From positions 40,667 through 104,666 of the forward strand of contig FR886338.1 in NCBI GenBank assembly GCA_000436535.1: a DNA stretch of 64,000 nt, in the 5' to 3' direction. Of this stretch, positions 35,528-45,305 are shown piece by piece; the first letter of the stretch is position 1, and each line of letters starts with the position of its first letter. The translations under genes were made by a program, and so were the position numbers. Source of the stretch: Eubacterium sp. CAG:252 (GTDB lineage Bacteria > Bacillota > Clostridia > Lachnospirales > Lachnospiraceae). Under the pieces are notes generated by a model. That model saw only the letters and a program-made list of their open reading frames with translations. It was not told the origin of the DNA and did no database searches.

Positions 35528-36541
35528 TTAAGCTCTGTAGCCGTGTGGATTGTGGCTCTGCCAGTTCCAAGAGTCCCTGCACATATCTTCAAGACTCTTA
35601 GCTGCCTCCCAGCCAAGAACTTCCTTAGCCTTAGTGGCATCTGCCCATGAGTCAGGAAGGTCACCCGGACGTCTGTCGCCTATCTTATAGTTCAGCTTTA
35701 CTCCTGTTGAGCTTTCAAATGCATGTACAATCTCAAGCACGCTGTATGGTGTTCCTGTTCCAAGGTTGAATATCTCAACACCCTTATGTGTATCTGCATA
35801 CTCAACTGCCTTTACATGTCCACATGCAAGGTCTACTACATGTATATAATCTCTTCTGCAAGTTCCGTCTGGTGTTGGATAATCTCCGCCAAATATAGTA
35901 AGCTGCTCTCTCACGCCTGCTGCAACCTGTGATACATATGGCATAAGGTTATTAGGGATACCCTGTGGGTCCTCACCTATCTTACCTGATGAGTGTGCTC
36001 CTATTGGGTTAAAGTAACGTAAAAGTACTACTGTGAGCTCTGGGTCAGCCTTTGCACAGTCTGTAAGTATCTGCTCCATCATAGACTTAGTCCAGCCGTA
36101 TGGATTAGAACACTCACCCTTTGGCATAGTCTCTACATAAGGTGGCTTCTGGTCACCATATACTGTTGCAGAAGATGAGAATACTATCTTAGTAACTCCG
36201 GCTTCTTTCATACACTCTATAAGTGAAAGTGTTGTATCAATGTTGTTGCGGTAATACTTTGCTGGAAGACGTGTTGACTCTCCAACTGCCTTAAGTCCCG
36301 CAAAATGTATAACACAGTCTATATGATTTTCATTAAATATCTTACGAAGCGCATCTTTATCCTTAACATCCGCCTCATAAGACACTATGCTTTTTCCTGT
36401 TATTTCTTCGACTCTCTTAATAGACTCCGGACAACTGTTACTGTAATCATCAACAATAACAACCTCATGTCCTGCATTTATAAGCTCTACCGCTGTGTGT
36501 GAGCCGATGTAACCAGCTCCGCCTGCTAATAAAACAACCAT
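35528..36541 (-). CDS. galE: UDP-glucose 4-epimerase
   Basis: 337 residues, a short-chain dehydrogenase-type epimerase. NAD-binding LLAGGAGYIGSHTAVELI, catalytic Tyr/Lys in NPYGWTKSMMEQIL, and the conserved PDGTCRRDYIHVVDLA. It interconverts UDP-glucose and UDP-galactose. It lies downstream of the UDPGP pyrophosphorylase gene with a 135-bp spacer that includes palindromic repeat 36590-36634; the pair would feed UDP-sugars to wall and exopolysaccharide synthesis. Confidence 0.96.
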   Translation of the reverse strand: MVVLLAGGAGYIGSHTAVELINAGHEVVIVDDYSNSCPESIKRVEEITGKSIVSYEADVKDKDALRKIFNENHIDCVIHFAGLKAVGESTRLPAKYYRNNIDTTLSLIECMKEAGVTKIVFSSSATVYGDQKPPYVETMPKGECSNPYGWTKSMMEQILTDCAKADPELTVVLLRYFNPIGAHSSGKIGEDPQGIPNNLMPYVSQVAAGVREQLTIFGGDYPTPDGTCRRDYIHVVDLACGHVKAVEYADTHKGVEIFNLGTGTPYSVLEIVHAFESSTGVKLNYKIGDRRPGDLPDSWADATKAKEVLGWEAAKSLEDMCRDSWNWQSHNPHGYRA

Positions 36542-36589
36542 AATTTCCTCCGTATATTTATGTAATATATTGTATACAATTAAACATTA

Positions 36590-36634
36590 ATGATGTATCA
36601 GGATTGCTACATCGACCTGCAATTAACGCAATCC
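36590..36634. repeat. Intergenic palindrome with GGATTGC/GCAATCC arms
   Basis: ATGATGTATCAGGATTGCTA (from 36590) then a loop and GCAATCC (36628-36634). The same layout, TGATGTA..CRGGATTGCTACA...ACGCAATCC, occurs at 56561-56602. It lies between the UDPGP gene and galE. Confidence 0.65.
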
Positions 36635-36676
36635 TTAAACACCTCAGACTCCCATAAATAATGTATTCACGGCATT

Positions 36677-37903
36677 TTAAAATTCAATTCCATTAACCTT
36701 AAGAAGCTCTCTTGCGCTCTCAAGTGAGTCCTTACCTGTCTTGTTCTTTATAGGTGCGAATTCATAGCTTCTTTCCACTTCATATGGTACACAGTTGTCC
36801 ATCATTTCTACCATATCAAGTACAAGTGTCTCAAACTTATATCCGTTAGGACTTTCTGGCTTGATGTAATTATCATTCTCATCGATATATGGTATCTTCT
36901 TCTCAACAATATGAAGTGGAAGGCTTGTGTTAGATATCTCAACAAGCTTCTTAAAGCTGAAAAGATAGTTAAGTATAACACCAAAGCCATATGTAAGCTC
37001 GCCGTCTTCTCTTCTTAAGTTAGCAAGCTCTTCTGACATCTCATAATACTCAATGATAGATGGATGTCCGTTTACCCTGCACATAACGCCAACCTTTTCT
37101 TCTGGTTCGCACTTTCTTACAACCTTTGAACCACACTCAGCTCCTGCAAGCATAGTTGCTCCTATGAAAGCCGGGTCAGCAATTCTTTGTAAGATATTGT
37201 CAACTGCAAATACATTTACATATTCAACGCCCTTTTCTTCCATATCCTTATCAAGACCTGCTGCCATTAATGATAAGAACCAGCCGCCGTTACCGTTTGG
37301 TGACATAGCAAGGCTGTCTGTGCTCTCCATATACAACTTTCCATTGTAATCAACAGATGGAACCATGCTCTGGATGAAGAACTTAACATAATCCTTATCA
37401 TATCCAAAGTAGTTATGCTCCTCAAAGAAAGCAACTGTATCCTCATTATTCTTGTCGCTTGTCATAATATAAAGCGGTACATAAGCTCCTGTCATATCAA
37501 CAACATCTAAAAGATTTCTTATAAGCTGTCCAAAAAGGAAAAGGTCTTTATTGACACCGACATTAAGTGTTCCCTTTGGCTTATCAAGACCTAATCTTGT
37601 TCCCTGTCCACCTGCAAGAAGCACTGCTGCCACCTTACCATTCTTTATAGCCTCTACACCCTTTGCAGTATACTTTTCCTTGTTAGCCTTTATATCTTTA
37701 ATCTCTACTGCCTCTAATGGCTCAATCTTCTTATCCTCGTTGCTGTCTGACTTGTCATTAATACTCTCTACTACCTTCCAGTCAATCATGGCAACCTGCG
37801 ATATAAGCTTCTTAGCTGCATCATCTTCCAAAGCCTCTAATCTCTTAATAACATGCTCCTGATTATGTTCCTTTAAAATACTTATTGCTTCCTGCTTATT
37901 CAT
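36677..37903 (-). CDS. UDPGP-type UDP-sugar pyrophosphorylase
   Basis: 408 residues, the eukaryote-like UDPGP/AGX family rather than GalU. The nucleotide loop LLAGGQGTRLGLDKPKG is clear, followed by PLYIMTSDKNN, SLAMSPNGNGGWF and FAVDNILQRIADP. Family members make UDP-N-acetylglucosamine or UDP-glucose from UTP and the sugar 1-phosphate; the neighbour galE favours UDP-glucose/galactose but does not prove it. It has a promoter at 37937-37965. Confidence 0.88.
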   Translation of the reverse strand: MNKQEAISILKEHNQEHVIKRLEALEDDAAKKLISQVAMIDWKVVESINDKSDSNEDKKIEPLEAVEIKDIKANKEKYTAKGVEAIKNGKVAAVLLAGGQGTRLGLDKPKGTLNVGVNKDLFLFGQLIRNLLDVVDMTGAYVPLYIMTSDKNNEDTVAFFEEHNYFGYDKDYVKFFIQSMVPSVDYNGKLYMESTDSLAMSPNGNGGWFLSLMAAGLDKDMEEKGVEYVNVFAVDNILQRIADPAFIGATMLAGAECGSKVVRKCEPEEKVGVMCRVNGHPSIIEYYEMSEELANLRREDGELTYGFGVILNYLFSFKKLVEISNTSLPLHIVEKKIPYIDENDNYIKPESPNGYKFETLVLDMVEMMDNCVPYEVERSYEFAPIKNKTGKDSLESARELLKVNGIEF

Positions 37904-37936
37904 ATTTTTTCTCCTAATAGGTTATTTCGTTGCTAC

Positions 37937-37965
37937 ATTATACACCTTTTTTTATGTAATAACAA
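37937..37965 (-). promoter_or_regulatory. Promoter of the UDPGP gene
   Basis: Minus strand TTGTTA (37960-37965), 17-bp spacer, TATAAT (37937-37942), 34 bp before the start codon. Confidence 0.68.
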
Positions 37966-37980
37966 TCACATTCATAGTAA

Positions 37981-38430
37981 TCATCTATGATAATCACCCG
38001 TCATATCAACAATAGCTTCCATTGCATATAAATATCCCTTAAGTCCGAGTCCTACGACCTGACCGTTACATACTGGAACTGTTACTGATGTATGTCTGAA
38101 TTCTTCTCTTGTATGCACATTAGATATGTGCACCTCTATCTTAGGAATAGAAGCAACTGAAGCAAGTGCATCCCTTACTGCATAGCTGTAATGTGTAAAT
38201 GCGCCCGGATTAATGACGATCCCATCAACATCTTTGTAGTATGCCTCCTGAATTTTATCAATGACAGCTCCTTCGTGGTTGCTCTGGAACACCTCCGCCT
38301 CTACGCCAAGCTCTTTTGCCTTATCCTCTATCATCTTAACTAATGTTTCATAATTGTCTGTTCCATAGATACCCTTTTCTCTTATTCCAAGGAAATTGAT
38401 ATTAGGTCCATTTATAACTAAAAGCTTCAT
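37981..38430 (-). CDS. aroQ: 3-dehydroquinate dehydratase, type II
   Basis: 149 residues, the type II dodecameric enzyme. LLVINGPNINFLGIREKGIYG holds the catalytic Tyr/Arg lid, QSNHEGAVIDKIQEA and INPGAFTHYSYAVRDAL the active His region, and VHISNVHTREEFRHTSV the second catalytic His. It performs step 3 of the shikimate path, next to aroK and aroE, which feed chorismate to trpE. Confidence 0.95.
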   Translation of the reverse strand: MKLLVINGPNINFLGIREKGIYGTDNYETLVKMIEDKAKELGVEAEVFQSNHEGAVIDKIQEAYYKDVDGIVINPGAFTHYSYAVRDALASVASIPKIEVHISNVHTREEFRHTSVTVPVCNGQVVGLGLKGYLYAMEAIVDMTGDYHR

Positions 38431-38487
38431 ATCTTTAATTCTCCAGTTCTTATTAATATATTTTTATACAAATGGCTTATCTGCCGC

Positions 38488-39003
38488 TTACTTTCTGTTC
38501 TTAATTATCTCTTCATACATATGTTCAAATGCCTTATTTTCCGTATCAATAATGATGTCGGCAGCTTCTATATATATATCTTCTCTCTGCTGCATAAGTG
38601 TATGTATCTTATCCTTGAGATTACCACCCTTAAGAAGTGGTCTTGTCGTATCTTTTCGCAGTCTTCTGCACAGCTCGTCCTCAGATGCCTTAAGATAAAC
38701 AACCGTTCCTACCTGCTTAAGCAGCTCTCTGTTGACTTTTCTTAATGGAAGTCCGCCGCCAACCGACAGAACGCTTTTCTTAAGTGAGCATGCGAATTCT
38801 CTTACTGTGTCAGTTTCCATATCACGGAACGCTTCTTCGCCCTTAGCTGCAAATATATCGTTAATCGTTGTATGCTCTTTCTGTTCAATATATTCATCTG
38901 TATCGCAGAAATTATATCCGTGCTTTCTTGATATCCACCTACCAAATGTTGTTTTTCCACTTCCCATAAATCCTATGAGAACAATATTATCATTCAATTC
39001 CAA
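38488..39003 (-). CDS. aroK: Shikimate kinase
   Basis: 171 residues. Walker A GFMGSGKTTFGRWIS, DTDEYIE for Mg/shikimate, FRDMET for the shikimate Arg, SVGGGLPL loop, and RRLRKDTTRPLL as lid. It phosphorylates shikimate at O3. It overlaps aroE by 14 bp and runs into aroQ, giving the order aroE-aroK-aroQ. Confidence 0.95.
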   Translation of the reverse strand: MELNDNIVLIGFMGSGKTTFGRWISRKHGYNFCDTDEYIEQKEHTTINDIFAAKGEEAFRDMETDTVREFACSLKKSVLSVGGGLPLRKVNRELLKQVGTVVYLKASEDELCRRLRKDTTRPLLKGGNLKDKIHTLMQQREDIYIEAADIIIDTENKAFEHMYEEIIKNRK

Positions 39004-39859
39004 GTTCCTCTTTCATTCTGTTATATACAATTTCTGCCTCTTCCTTAGACACATTTGTATCATTCCAGAGCTCATATGCGGCAACCCCCTGATATAAAAG
39101 CATCTTAAGTCCATTGTAAGCCGGCTTTCCAGCTTTCCTGCACTTCTCCATAAACTTGGTTGTTGACGGATTATAGATTATGTCAACTCCTGCTCCTACA
39201 AGCTTATAGAACTCTTCATCTTCGATAGCTGTGTCGCCTACATTAGGATAAAGTCCGACACTTGTTGTCTGGATAACGATATATCCGCTTCCTGTAAGTG
39301 ACTTATATCCATCCATATGCATAGGAATAACGCACTGTTTATTAAAGTAACCATTGACCGCTTCTGCGATATTCTCGGCTTTTTCTATTGTCCTGTTTAA
39401 CATATATACTTTATTGGCACCACTCTGTGCACATAAGAAAGCTATCGCCCTTGCCGCACCGCCTGCGCCAAGTATTATACAGTTATTACCACAAAGACTT
39501 ATACTCTCATCCTCAAGTTCTCTTTTAAGTCCAAGTATATCAGTGTTATAGCCTTTATAACCGCCATCTTTTCTTACAAGTGTATTGACTGCACCAATAG
39601 CCTTTGCAAGAGGGTCGATATCGACAAGTACATCCATCACGCCCTGTTTATGTGGCACTGTTACGTTGAGTCCTAATATATCAAGTGCATATGCGCCCTC
39701 AACTGCCTTTGCAACATCTTCCTTATCAACCTTGAATGTTGTATACACCATATTAGTCTTTGTAATATCTGCCAATGTATTATGTATGACTGGTGATATA
39801 GAATGTCCTACCGGATTACCTATAAGGCCACACACTCTTGTAGTTCCTTTAATATCCAT
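38990..39859 (-). CDS. aroE: Shikimate dehydrogenase
   Basis: 289 residues. GLIGNPVGHSISPVIHN (shikimate site), NVTVPHKQGVMD with the catalytic Lys, GYNTDILG with the Asp, and the NADP fold ILGAGGAARAIAFLC. It reduces dehydroshikimate to shikimate with NADPH. It is the first gene of the aro block. Confidence 0.95.
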   Translation of the reverse strand: MDIKGTTRVCGLIGNPVGHSISPVIHNTLADITKTNMVYTTFKVDKEDVAKAVEGAYALDILGLNVTVPHKQGVMDVLVDIDPLAKAIGAVNTLVRKDGGYKGYNTDILGLKRELEDESISLCGNNCIILGAGGAARAIAFLCAQSGANKVYMLNRTIEKAENIAEAVNGYFNKQCVIPMHMDGYKSLTGSGYIVIQTTSVGLYPNVGDTAIEDEEFYKLVGAGVDIIYNPSTTKFMEKCRKAGKPAYNGLKMLLYQGVAAYELWNDTNVSKEEAEIVYNRMKEELGIE

Positions 39860-39974
39860 AACTGTACTTCCTTATTAAATTTATTATATCTGATAATGTT
39901 ATTATAATTCTTATACTAGCAAAGCCCTGCTATATACTGAAAATGCTTTGTAACATTTTGATAATAATCAGATT

Positions 39975-40499
39975 TTATCTCTTTACTTTTATATACTTGT
40001 GCTTCTGCCTTTTATAGAAAAATAACACTATCCACTCAAGCCTGCGCTTTAAGATTATCTGGATTTCCTCGTGCTTATCTATAGGCTTAACAAGTATCGA
40101 CATTATTCCAGCCCTGTTTGCGCCCCACACGTCTGTAAAAAGCTGGTCGCCAACAAAGTATGTGTTATCCGTATCAGTATTCATATATTCCATCGCCTTT
40201 ATATAATTCTTAGGTGATGGCTTGTCAGCCTTGCTTACATACTTTGAACCGACCTCGTTAGCAAGCGGCTTAACCCTGTGTTCCTTATTATTCGATATAA
40301 TACATGTATCATATCCTATCTTTCTTAACTCACTAAAAAGTTCCTTTGCCCTCGGTGTTACAGGCGCTCCGTGCTCTACCAAAGTATTATCCACGTCAAA
40401 TATAATGCCTCTGTAGCCTTTATCATACAGCCCCTTATAATCAATATCATAAGCGGAGTCTATGTACATATCAGGGTAAAATCTTTTAAACATCAACAA
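39975..40499 (-). CDS. yqeG: YqeG-family HAD IIIA phosphatase
   Basis: 174 residues. Motif I GIIFDVDNTLVEHG, motif II CIISNNKEHRVKPLA, then KPSPKNYIKAM and FVGDQLFTDVWGANRAG, matching YqeG-type (PGP/Gep4-like) phosphatases. The yeast homologue dephosphorylates phosphatidylglycerophosphate. In Bacillus the yqeG gene lies by yqeH and aroE; here aroE is next door too. The start is 1 bp after the nrdR stop. Confidence 0.88.
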   Translation of the reverse strand: MLMFKRFYPDMYIDSAYDIDYKGLYDKGYRGIIFDVDNTLVEHGAPVTPRAKELFSELRKIGYDTCIISNNKEHRVKPLANEVGSKYVSKADKPSPKNYIKAMEYMNTDTDNTYFVGDQLFTDVWGANRAGIMSILVKPIDKHEEIQIILKRRLEWIVLFFYKRQKHKYIKVKR

Positions 40500-40955
40500 T
40501 TATTCCTTCCTGTTCAGTATTTTTTTAATTTCATCCATAAATGTATTAACATCCTTGAATTCTCTGTATACCGAAGCAAATCTTACATATGCCACTTCAT
40601 CAACATTCTTTAGCTTATCCATAACTATAGAACCTATTGTTGTTGTCGGAATTTCTCTTTCTCCCATATTGAATATCTGGCTTTCAATATCATCTACCAT
40701 CCCATTTATCTGTGCCATTGATACTGGTCTTTTATGACACGACCTCACAATGCCAGCTACTATCTTTTCTCTGTCATAGGGTTCTCTGTTATTATCCTTC
40801 TTAACCACAATAAGCGGAAGTGTTTCTATTTTTTCATATGTTGTAAATCTGTTTCCACATTCATCACACTGTCTTCTTCTTCTGATAGAACAGTCATCCG
40901 TTGGTCTTGAATCAATAACTCTTGTATTCTCTTTTCCGCAATAAGGACATTTCAC
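40500..40955 (-). CDS. nrdR: NrdR transcriptional repressor of ribonucleotide reductases
   Basis: 151 residues from the GTG at 40955 (AAGGAGGGG site), which puts [18 protein letters not shown] at the N-terminus as in all NrdR proteins; the frame open further upstream is not used. The zinc ribbon uses CPYC and CDEC. The ATP-cone follows ([20 protein letters not shown]). It senses ATP/dATP and blocks nrd promoters. Slightly upstream (about 40986-41015) a weak TATAAT-type promoter may exist. Confidence 0.95.
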   Translation of the reverse strand: MKCPYCGKENTRVIDSRPTDDCSIRRRRQCDECGNRFTTYEKIETLPLIVVKKDNNREPYDREKIVAGIVRSCHKRPVSMAQINGMVDDIESQIFNMGEREIPTTTIGSIVMDKLKNVDEVAYVRFASVYREFKDVNTFMDEIKKILNRKE

Positions 40956-41377
40956 AGCAGCACCCCTCCTTAGCAAGCAACCTTCATAACATCTCGTACT
41001 ATACATATGAACTTCATTATATCCATAATACATTTTAATCGTTAACCATATGTATACAATTAAAGTAATTATATCCCAGCAGGCGGATTATGTCAAAATA
41101 TATATAATGATGTCACAATATTTATCAGAAGGTTATAAATCCCATGCCATAAAAAATAAGAATAAGATACGGACGGATATATAAATGACTAGAATAAAAG
41201 CAGACTCACATCATATTTCCACACTTTTACAATAAATATGAAAATATGAAAGTAAGCCTGCTATTAAACATATTATATACAATTATAAATCTGCTAACTA
41301 TTTAATTCATTATAAAATAATATATGGATATAAACTATTTCTGCCCACATTATAACTATAGTCCCAATTTCTTTTTA
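40956..41377. other. Gene-free stretch between sigG and nrdR
   Basis: AT-rich spacer of 422 bp. It holds the nrdR leader, an ATAATGATGTCA motif at about 41104-41115 like the ends of the dispersed repeats, and the sigG terminator hairpin at 41199-41262. No reading frame with a ribosome site is seen. Confidence 0.6.
41199..41262 (-). terminator. Probable terminator of sigG
   Basis: Imperfect long hairpin: on the minus strand AGCAGGCTTACTTTCATATTT pairs with AAATATGATGTGAGTCTGCT, followed by TTTATTC. It is 116 bp past the sigG stop. Confidence 0.55.
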
Positions 41378-42157
41378 TTATGTGCCCAGATACTTTTTCA
41401 TATTTTTAAGCGCACACTTTTCAAGCCTGCTCACCTGCGCCTGCGATATTCCTATTTCACCAGCTATTTCCATCTGTGTCTTATATTCATAAAAACGCAT
41501 TTTTATAATCTGCTGTTCCCTGCCTTCAAGCTTCTTATAAGCATCATCTAATGCAAGGTGTGTGACCCAGTTGTCCTCGCCGTCCTTGACATCTTTTATC
41601 TGGTCTATAACATAAAGTGTGTCCTGTCCTTCGTTAAACACCGGCTCATATAAAGACACTGTGGGCGATACCGCCTCAAGCGCTATGACTATCTCTTCTT
41701 TTGATACGCCTATCTCACCTGCTATCTCTGATATAGTCGGCTCCTTCTGCTTCTTCTTTAATAGCTGCTCCTTTGTGTATATGGCTTTATATGCCATATC
41801 CTTAAGGCTTCTGCTGACCCTTATTGCACTGTTGTCGCGCAGGTACCTTTTTATCTCTCCTATAATCATTGGAACTGCATATGTCGAAAACTGCACTCCC
41901 TGTCCTAAGTCAAAGTTGTCTATAGCTTTTATTAATCCGATACATCCTATCTGGAACAAGTCATCCATATTCTCATTACTGTTGGAAAATCTGCCAACTA
42001 TGCTTAACACAAGTCGCAGATTGCCCTTTATGAATTCCTCCCTTGCCTCTGTGTCGCCTTCTTTAACCTTTACAAGAAGTTCTCTTTTATCTTTGGCACT
42101 AAGCAGTGGCAAATCTTTAGTATTCACTCCACATATGGTAACTCTTACACCTGCCAT
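41378..42157 (-). CDS. sigG: RNA polymerase sigma-G factor (forespore)
   Basis: 259 residues from the ATG at 42157 (AGGAGG site). It begins VRVTICGVNTKDLPLL, matching the SigG N-terminus, then region 2 (GNLRLVLSIVGRF, DDLFQIGCIGLIKAIDNFD, QFSTYAVPMIIGEIKRYLRD), region 3 and region 4 (EGREQQIIKMRFYEYKTQMEIAGEIGISQAQVSRLEK). It directs late forespore genes during sporulation. In Bacillus sigG follows sigE and spoIIGA; neither is adjacent here. Confidence 0.94.
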   Translation of the reverse strand: MAGVRVTICGVNTKDLPLLSAKDKRELLVKVKEGDTEAREEFIKGNLRLVLSIVGRFSNSNENMDDLFQIGCIGLIKAIDNFDLGQGVQFSTYAVPMIIGEIKRYLRDNSAIRVSRSLKDMAYKAIYTKEQLLKKKQKEPTISEIAGEIGVSKEEIVIALEAVSPTVSLYEPVFNEGQDTLYVIDQIKDVKDGEDNWVTHLALDDAYKKLEGREQQIIKMRFYEYKTQMEIAGEIGISQAQVSRLEKCALKNMKKYLGT

Positions 42158-42278
42158 TATCATTCCTCCTAAAGACTTTGCGAACATTTATCCTTAGTTA
42201 AAATGTATGACCACAGTCCACTTTCGTGTTCGCTTATAGTAGAATGATTACCATATCGGACTTATTTTATACGATGAG

Positions 42279-43253
42279 TTATGTCAAATCTCTTAATTCA
42301 CTCAAAAACTTATCTTCTATTATTTTCCTTATACATGCGGCATCCTGACAGCCTGCTTTGGCGTAGCTTATAAAGCCGCCAGCCATATGCTCATGGCCGC
42401 CGCCATTGCCAATATCCTTTAAAGCGCGGTTAGATATGCGGCCTGCATCATACACTCCGCCGCTTCTTATAGAGAGCTTGACACCCTCCTCCTTTGCTGA
42501 ATATGCCACAGCAAAGTCAATTCCATCAAGTGACATTATAAAGTCACATATTGAGGCTATAAGCGACTCCTGACAGTTATCACCTGTGCTTGCAAAACAT
42601 GCATCGCCATGTACGTCTACATTGGCAATAGCATAAGCATAAGCCTTAAGGTCATCATACTGCCTTACACTTGTATCAAGCTTGTTAAGTACCTTATGGT
42701 CTGCCATATTGTAAAGCTTATAAAACATATCCAAATCAAGCTGTGTCACACCTCTTTTCATATCAGCAGTGTCAACTTTTATGCCATATAAAAGTGCTGT
42801 TGCCATATGCATATCTATGTTGACATGATTTTCAATATAATATGAGGCTATTATTGAAGCACACGCACCAACCTCCGGTCTTATATCTTCGAAAACATAT
42901 TTATTAGTATTGTATACAGGATGATGGTCTATGCATATAGTCTTATCAGAATGTGTATCGACTATATTGGCATTACCCTTCTGTGCATCAACTATGATAA
43001 CTTCCCTTTCTTTATCCAGCTCCTCAGCACATTTTATCTCAAGGATATCTATATTAAGAAGTGACACCATCTTGGCTGTCACTGTCTTTTCTATACTTCC
43101 CTTGTACACTATTTCTGCTGTAATACCCTCTGCTTCAAGCAGCTTTTTCATTCCATATGCACTTGCAATAGCATCCGGATCTGGGAAATTATGCATCTGC
43201 ACATAAACGCTCTTTCCTTTGATATATGATAATATCTCCTCTAACTTTGTCAT
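42279..43253 (-). CDS. nrnA: DHH-family phosphoesterase (NrnA-like)
   Basis: 324 residues from the ATG at 43253 (AAGAGGAA site). N-terminal DHH domain: MHNFPDPDAIASAYG, EVIIVDA, CIDHHPVYNT, with the metal-binding Asp and His. The C-terminal DHHA1 domain ends in GNGGGHEHMAGGF. NrnA-type enzymes degrade nanoRNA and pAp; other DHH enzymes cut cyclic dinucleotides, so the substrate is not certain. A promoter TTGAAA-16-TATACT lies at 43372-43399. Confidence 0.85.
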   Translation of the reverse strand: MTKLEEILSYIKGKSVYVQMHNFPDPDAIASAYGMKKLLEAEGITAEIVYKGSIEKTVTAKMVSLLNIDILEIKCAEELDKEREVIIVDAQKGNANIVDTHSDKTICIDHHPVYNTNKYVFEDIRPEVGACASIIASYYIENHVNIDMHMATALLYGIKVDTADMKRGVTQLDLDMFYKLYNMADHKVLNKLDTSVRQYDDLKAYAYAIANVDVHGDACFASTGDNCQESLIASICDFIMSLDGIDFAVAYSAKEEGVKLSIRSGGVYDAGRISNRALKDIGNGGGHEHMAGGFISYAKAGCQDAACIRKIIEDKFLSELRDLT

Positions 43254-43371
43254 ATAACTTCCTCTTTTTAATGTAATAATAGGCATGTCAGTCATAAACT
43301 TTATCACTACACTGATGTATCAGAATTATTTTACTAAAATGCAGTCAAATAATCTTTGCATACTATATAAC

Positions 43372-43399
43372 AGTATAACTCTTATTTATATATTTTCAA
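43372..43399 (-). promoter_or_regulatory. Probable promoter of the DHH gene
   Basis: Minus strand TTGAAA (43394-43399), 16-bp spacer, TATACT (43372-43377). It sits in the 365-bp divergent region 43254-43618, which otherwise is AT-rich; a CTGATGTATCAG palindrome at about 43312-43323 resembles the dispersed repeat ends. Confidence 0.55.
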
Positions 43400-43618
43400 T
43401 GTGTAATTGTTCCCACTTATGATATTGTGATTTAATTTTATTGTTTGGCAATATATATTTACAGTTATAAATCAGCCGATTTAAAATATTATACAATCAT
43501 ATCTGCCCTTGAAATATATATTTCACATAATCCATTGAAATGTACCCGCCACATTGTATGACACATTTTAAAAATATATGCATAAATTATAGTAATCTCT
43601 TATATGTCGGAGGCAATC

Positions 43619-44431
43619 TTGGATAACATCTGCAATATTACTGCCGATAATATGTCCACAAATGTACCCGAACCGCTTCTCTCACTTAAGGATATCACAT
43701 ACGCTTACAACACTCCAAAAGATGAAATACCTGCTCTGGATGGAATATGTCTGGATATTGCACCCGGCTCTTTTACATCTATCGTAGGACCTTCAGGGTG
43801 CGGCAAGTCAACTCTTTTATCTATAATATGTGACCTTATTAAACCTGACAGCGGAAGTATTGTATCCCGTGTATACAATACTGACAATGACTCTTATATA
43901 CGTCATATCGGCTTTATGCCACAGAAAGACACTCTGTTTGAATGGCGTACCATATATGCCAATGTCACACTTGGTCTTGAGATTAATCACTTAAAGGATG
44001 CCAAACATCTCGCAAATGTTGATGCCATGCTTAAAGAATACGGATTATATCAGTTCAGGCACGTTCATCCAAGTGAATTATCCGGTGGTATGCGGCAGCG
44101 CGCAGCTCTTATCAGGACACTTGCACTAAACCCTGATATACTGCTGCTTGATGAACCATTTTCTGCTCTTGACTATCAGACACGTCTTGAAGTTGCCGAT
44201 GATATTGGGGGCATAATCAAAGAACAGAAAAAGACTGCACTTCTTGTAACCCACGATATATCTGAAGCCATATCTATGGGTGATTCGGTTGTTATTCTTT
44301 CCCATCGTCCGGCAAAGATTAAGAAAATCATAGATATACATTTTTCTATTAAAAACAGGACTCCTTTCACTTCACGTCAGGCTCCTGAATTTGCAGGTTA
44401 TTTTAATGAGATATGGGAGGAAATTCAATGA
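43619..44431 (+). CDS. ABC transporter ATP-binding protein, SsuB/TauB/ThiZ-like
   Basis: 270 residues if started at the TTG at 43619, which has CGGAGG five bases before it; the ATG at 43604 has no site. Walker A VGPSGCGKSTLLS, Q-loop FMPQKDTLFEW, signature LSGGMRQRAALIRT, Walker B ILLLDEPFSALD, H-loop VTHDISEA. This fits importers of the nitrate/sulfonate/taurine/pyrimidine type. It overlaps the permease by 4 bp. No binding-protein gene is next to the pair. Confidence 0.93.
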   Translation: MDNICNITADNMSTNVPEPLLSLKDITYAYNTPKDEIPALDGICLDIAPGSFTSIVGPSGCGKSTLLSIICDLIKPDSGSIVSRVYNTDNDSYIRHIGFMPQKDTLFEWRTIYANVTLGLEINHLKDAKHLANVDAMLKEYGLYQFRHVHPSELSGGMRQRAALIRTLALNPDILLLDEPFSALDYQTRLEVADDIGGIIKEQKKTALLVTHDISEAISMGDSVVILSHRPAKIKKIIDIHFSIKNRTPFTSRQAPEFAGYFNEIWEEIQ

Positions 44432-45237
44432 TGAAAATATATTCTTCCACCGCTGTAAGCCCACAAAGAAGCACTTATCTTAACAAGCTTAAGCGCTACC
44501 ATATTATTGTAACTATTGTACGTTTCCTTATTCTTACAGGCTTTATCGCTGCATGGGAAATATCAACAAGAACAGGAGTTGTCAATCCATTTATATTCAG
44601 TTCTCCTTCAAGAATTCTTAGTACATTTATATCTATGGCTAAAGATGGCAGTATATTTATGCATATATGGACTACTCTTTTTGAAACCTTTCTGTCGTTC
44701 TTTCTGATAATCGCCGTTGGACTTGGTATGGCTGTACTCCTATGGCTGTGGCGCGGACTGTCTGACTGTCTTGAGCCTTATCTTATCGTGCTTAACAGTC
44801 TTCCAAAGTCAGCCCTTGCCCCTATGATTATCGTATGGCTTGGCAATAATATGAAAGCTATCATCATAACTGCAATATCGGTTGCGATATTTGGTATGAT
44901 AATTAACATATATACCGGTTTCCTTGAGATTGACAAGGAAAAGATTACTCTTATTAAAACGCTTGGTGGAACTAAACGCGATATTCTCACAAAGCTCATT
45001 CTGCCCGGCTCTAAGAAAATTATCATAAGTAACACAAAGGTTAATATCGGTCTATGCCTTGTCGGTGTTATCATCGGAGAATTCCTCGCCGCTAATAAAG
45101 GTCTTGGCTACCTTATAATATACGGCTCACAGGTATTCAAGATGACTTATGTGTCTATGAGTATTGTGATACTCTGTATTATATCTACTGTATTATTTAA
45201 GATTGTTGACCTTCTTGAAAATTTAATTTCGCGATAA
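44428..45237 (+). CDS. ABC transporter permease, SsuC/TauC/ThiX-like
   Basis: 269 residues from the ATG at 44428, in an ATGA overlap with the ATPase gene and preceded by GGGAGG. About six membrane segments; a short N-terminal tail, then the BPD_transp_1 core with the EAA loop EKITLIKTLGGTKRDILTKLILPGS. The family takes up sulfonates, taurine, nitrate or thiamine precursors; the substrate here is undetermined. A convergent terminator (45306-45353) ends the unit. Confidence 0.93.
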   Translation: MMKIYSSTAVSPQRSTYLNKLKRYHIIVTIVRFLILTGFIAAWEISTRTGVVNPFIFSSPSRILSTFISMAKDGSIFMHIWTTLFETFLSFFLIIAVGLGMAVLLWLWRGLSDCLEPYLIVLNSLPKSALAPMIIVWLGNNMKAIIITAISVAIFGMIINIYTGFLEIDKEKITLIKTLGGTKRDILTKLILPGSKKIIISNTKVNIGLCLVGVIIGEFLAANKGLGYLIIYGSQVFKMTYVSMSIVILCIISTVLFKIVDLLENLISR

Positions 45238-45305
45238 TAAAATGGCAATTAATTATGTATATAAACTGGCAGCAGAATTCTCTCAGACAGTTACTGGTAT
45301 TAAAA

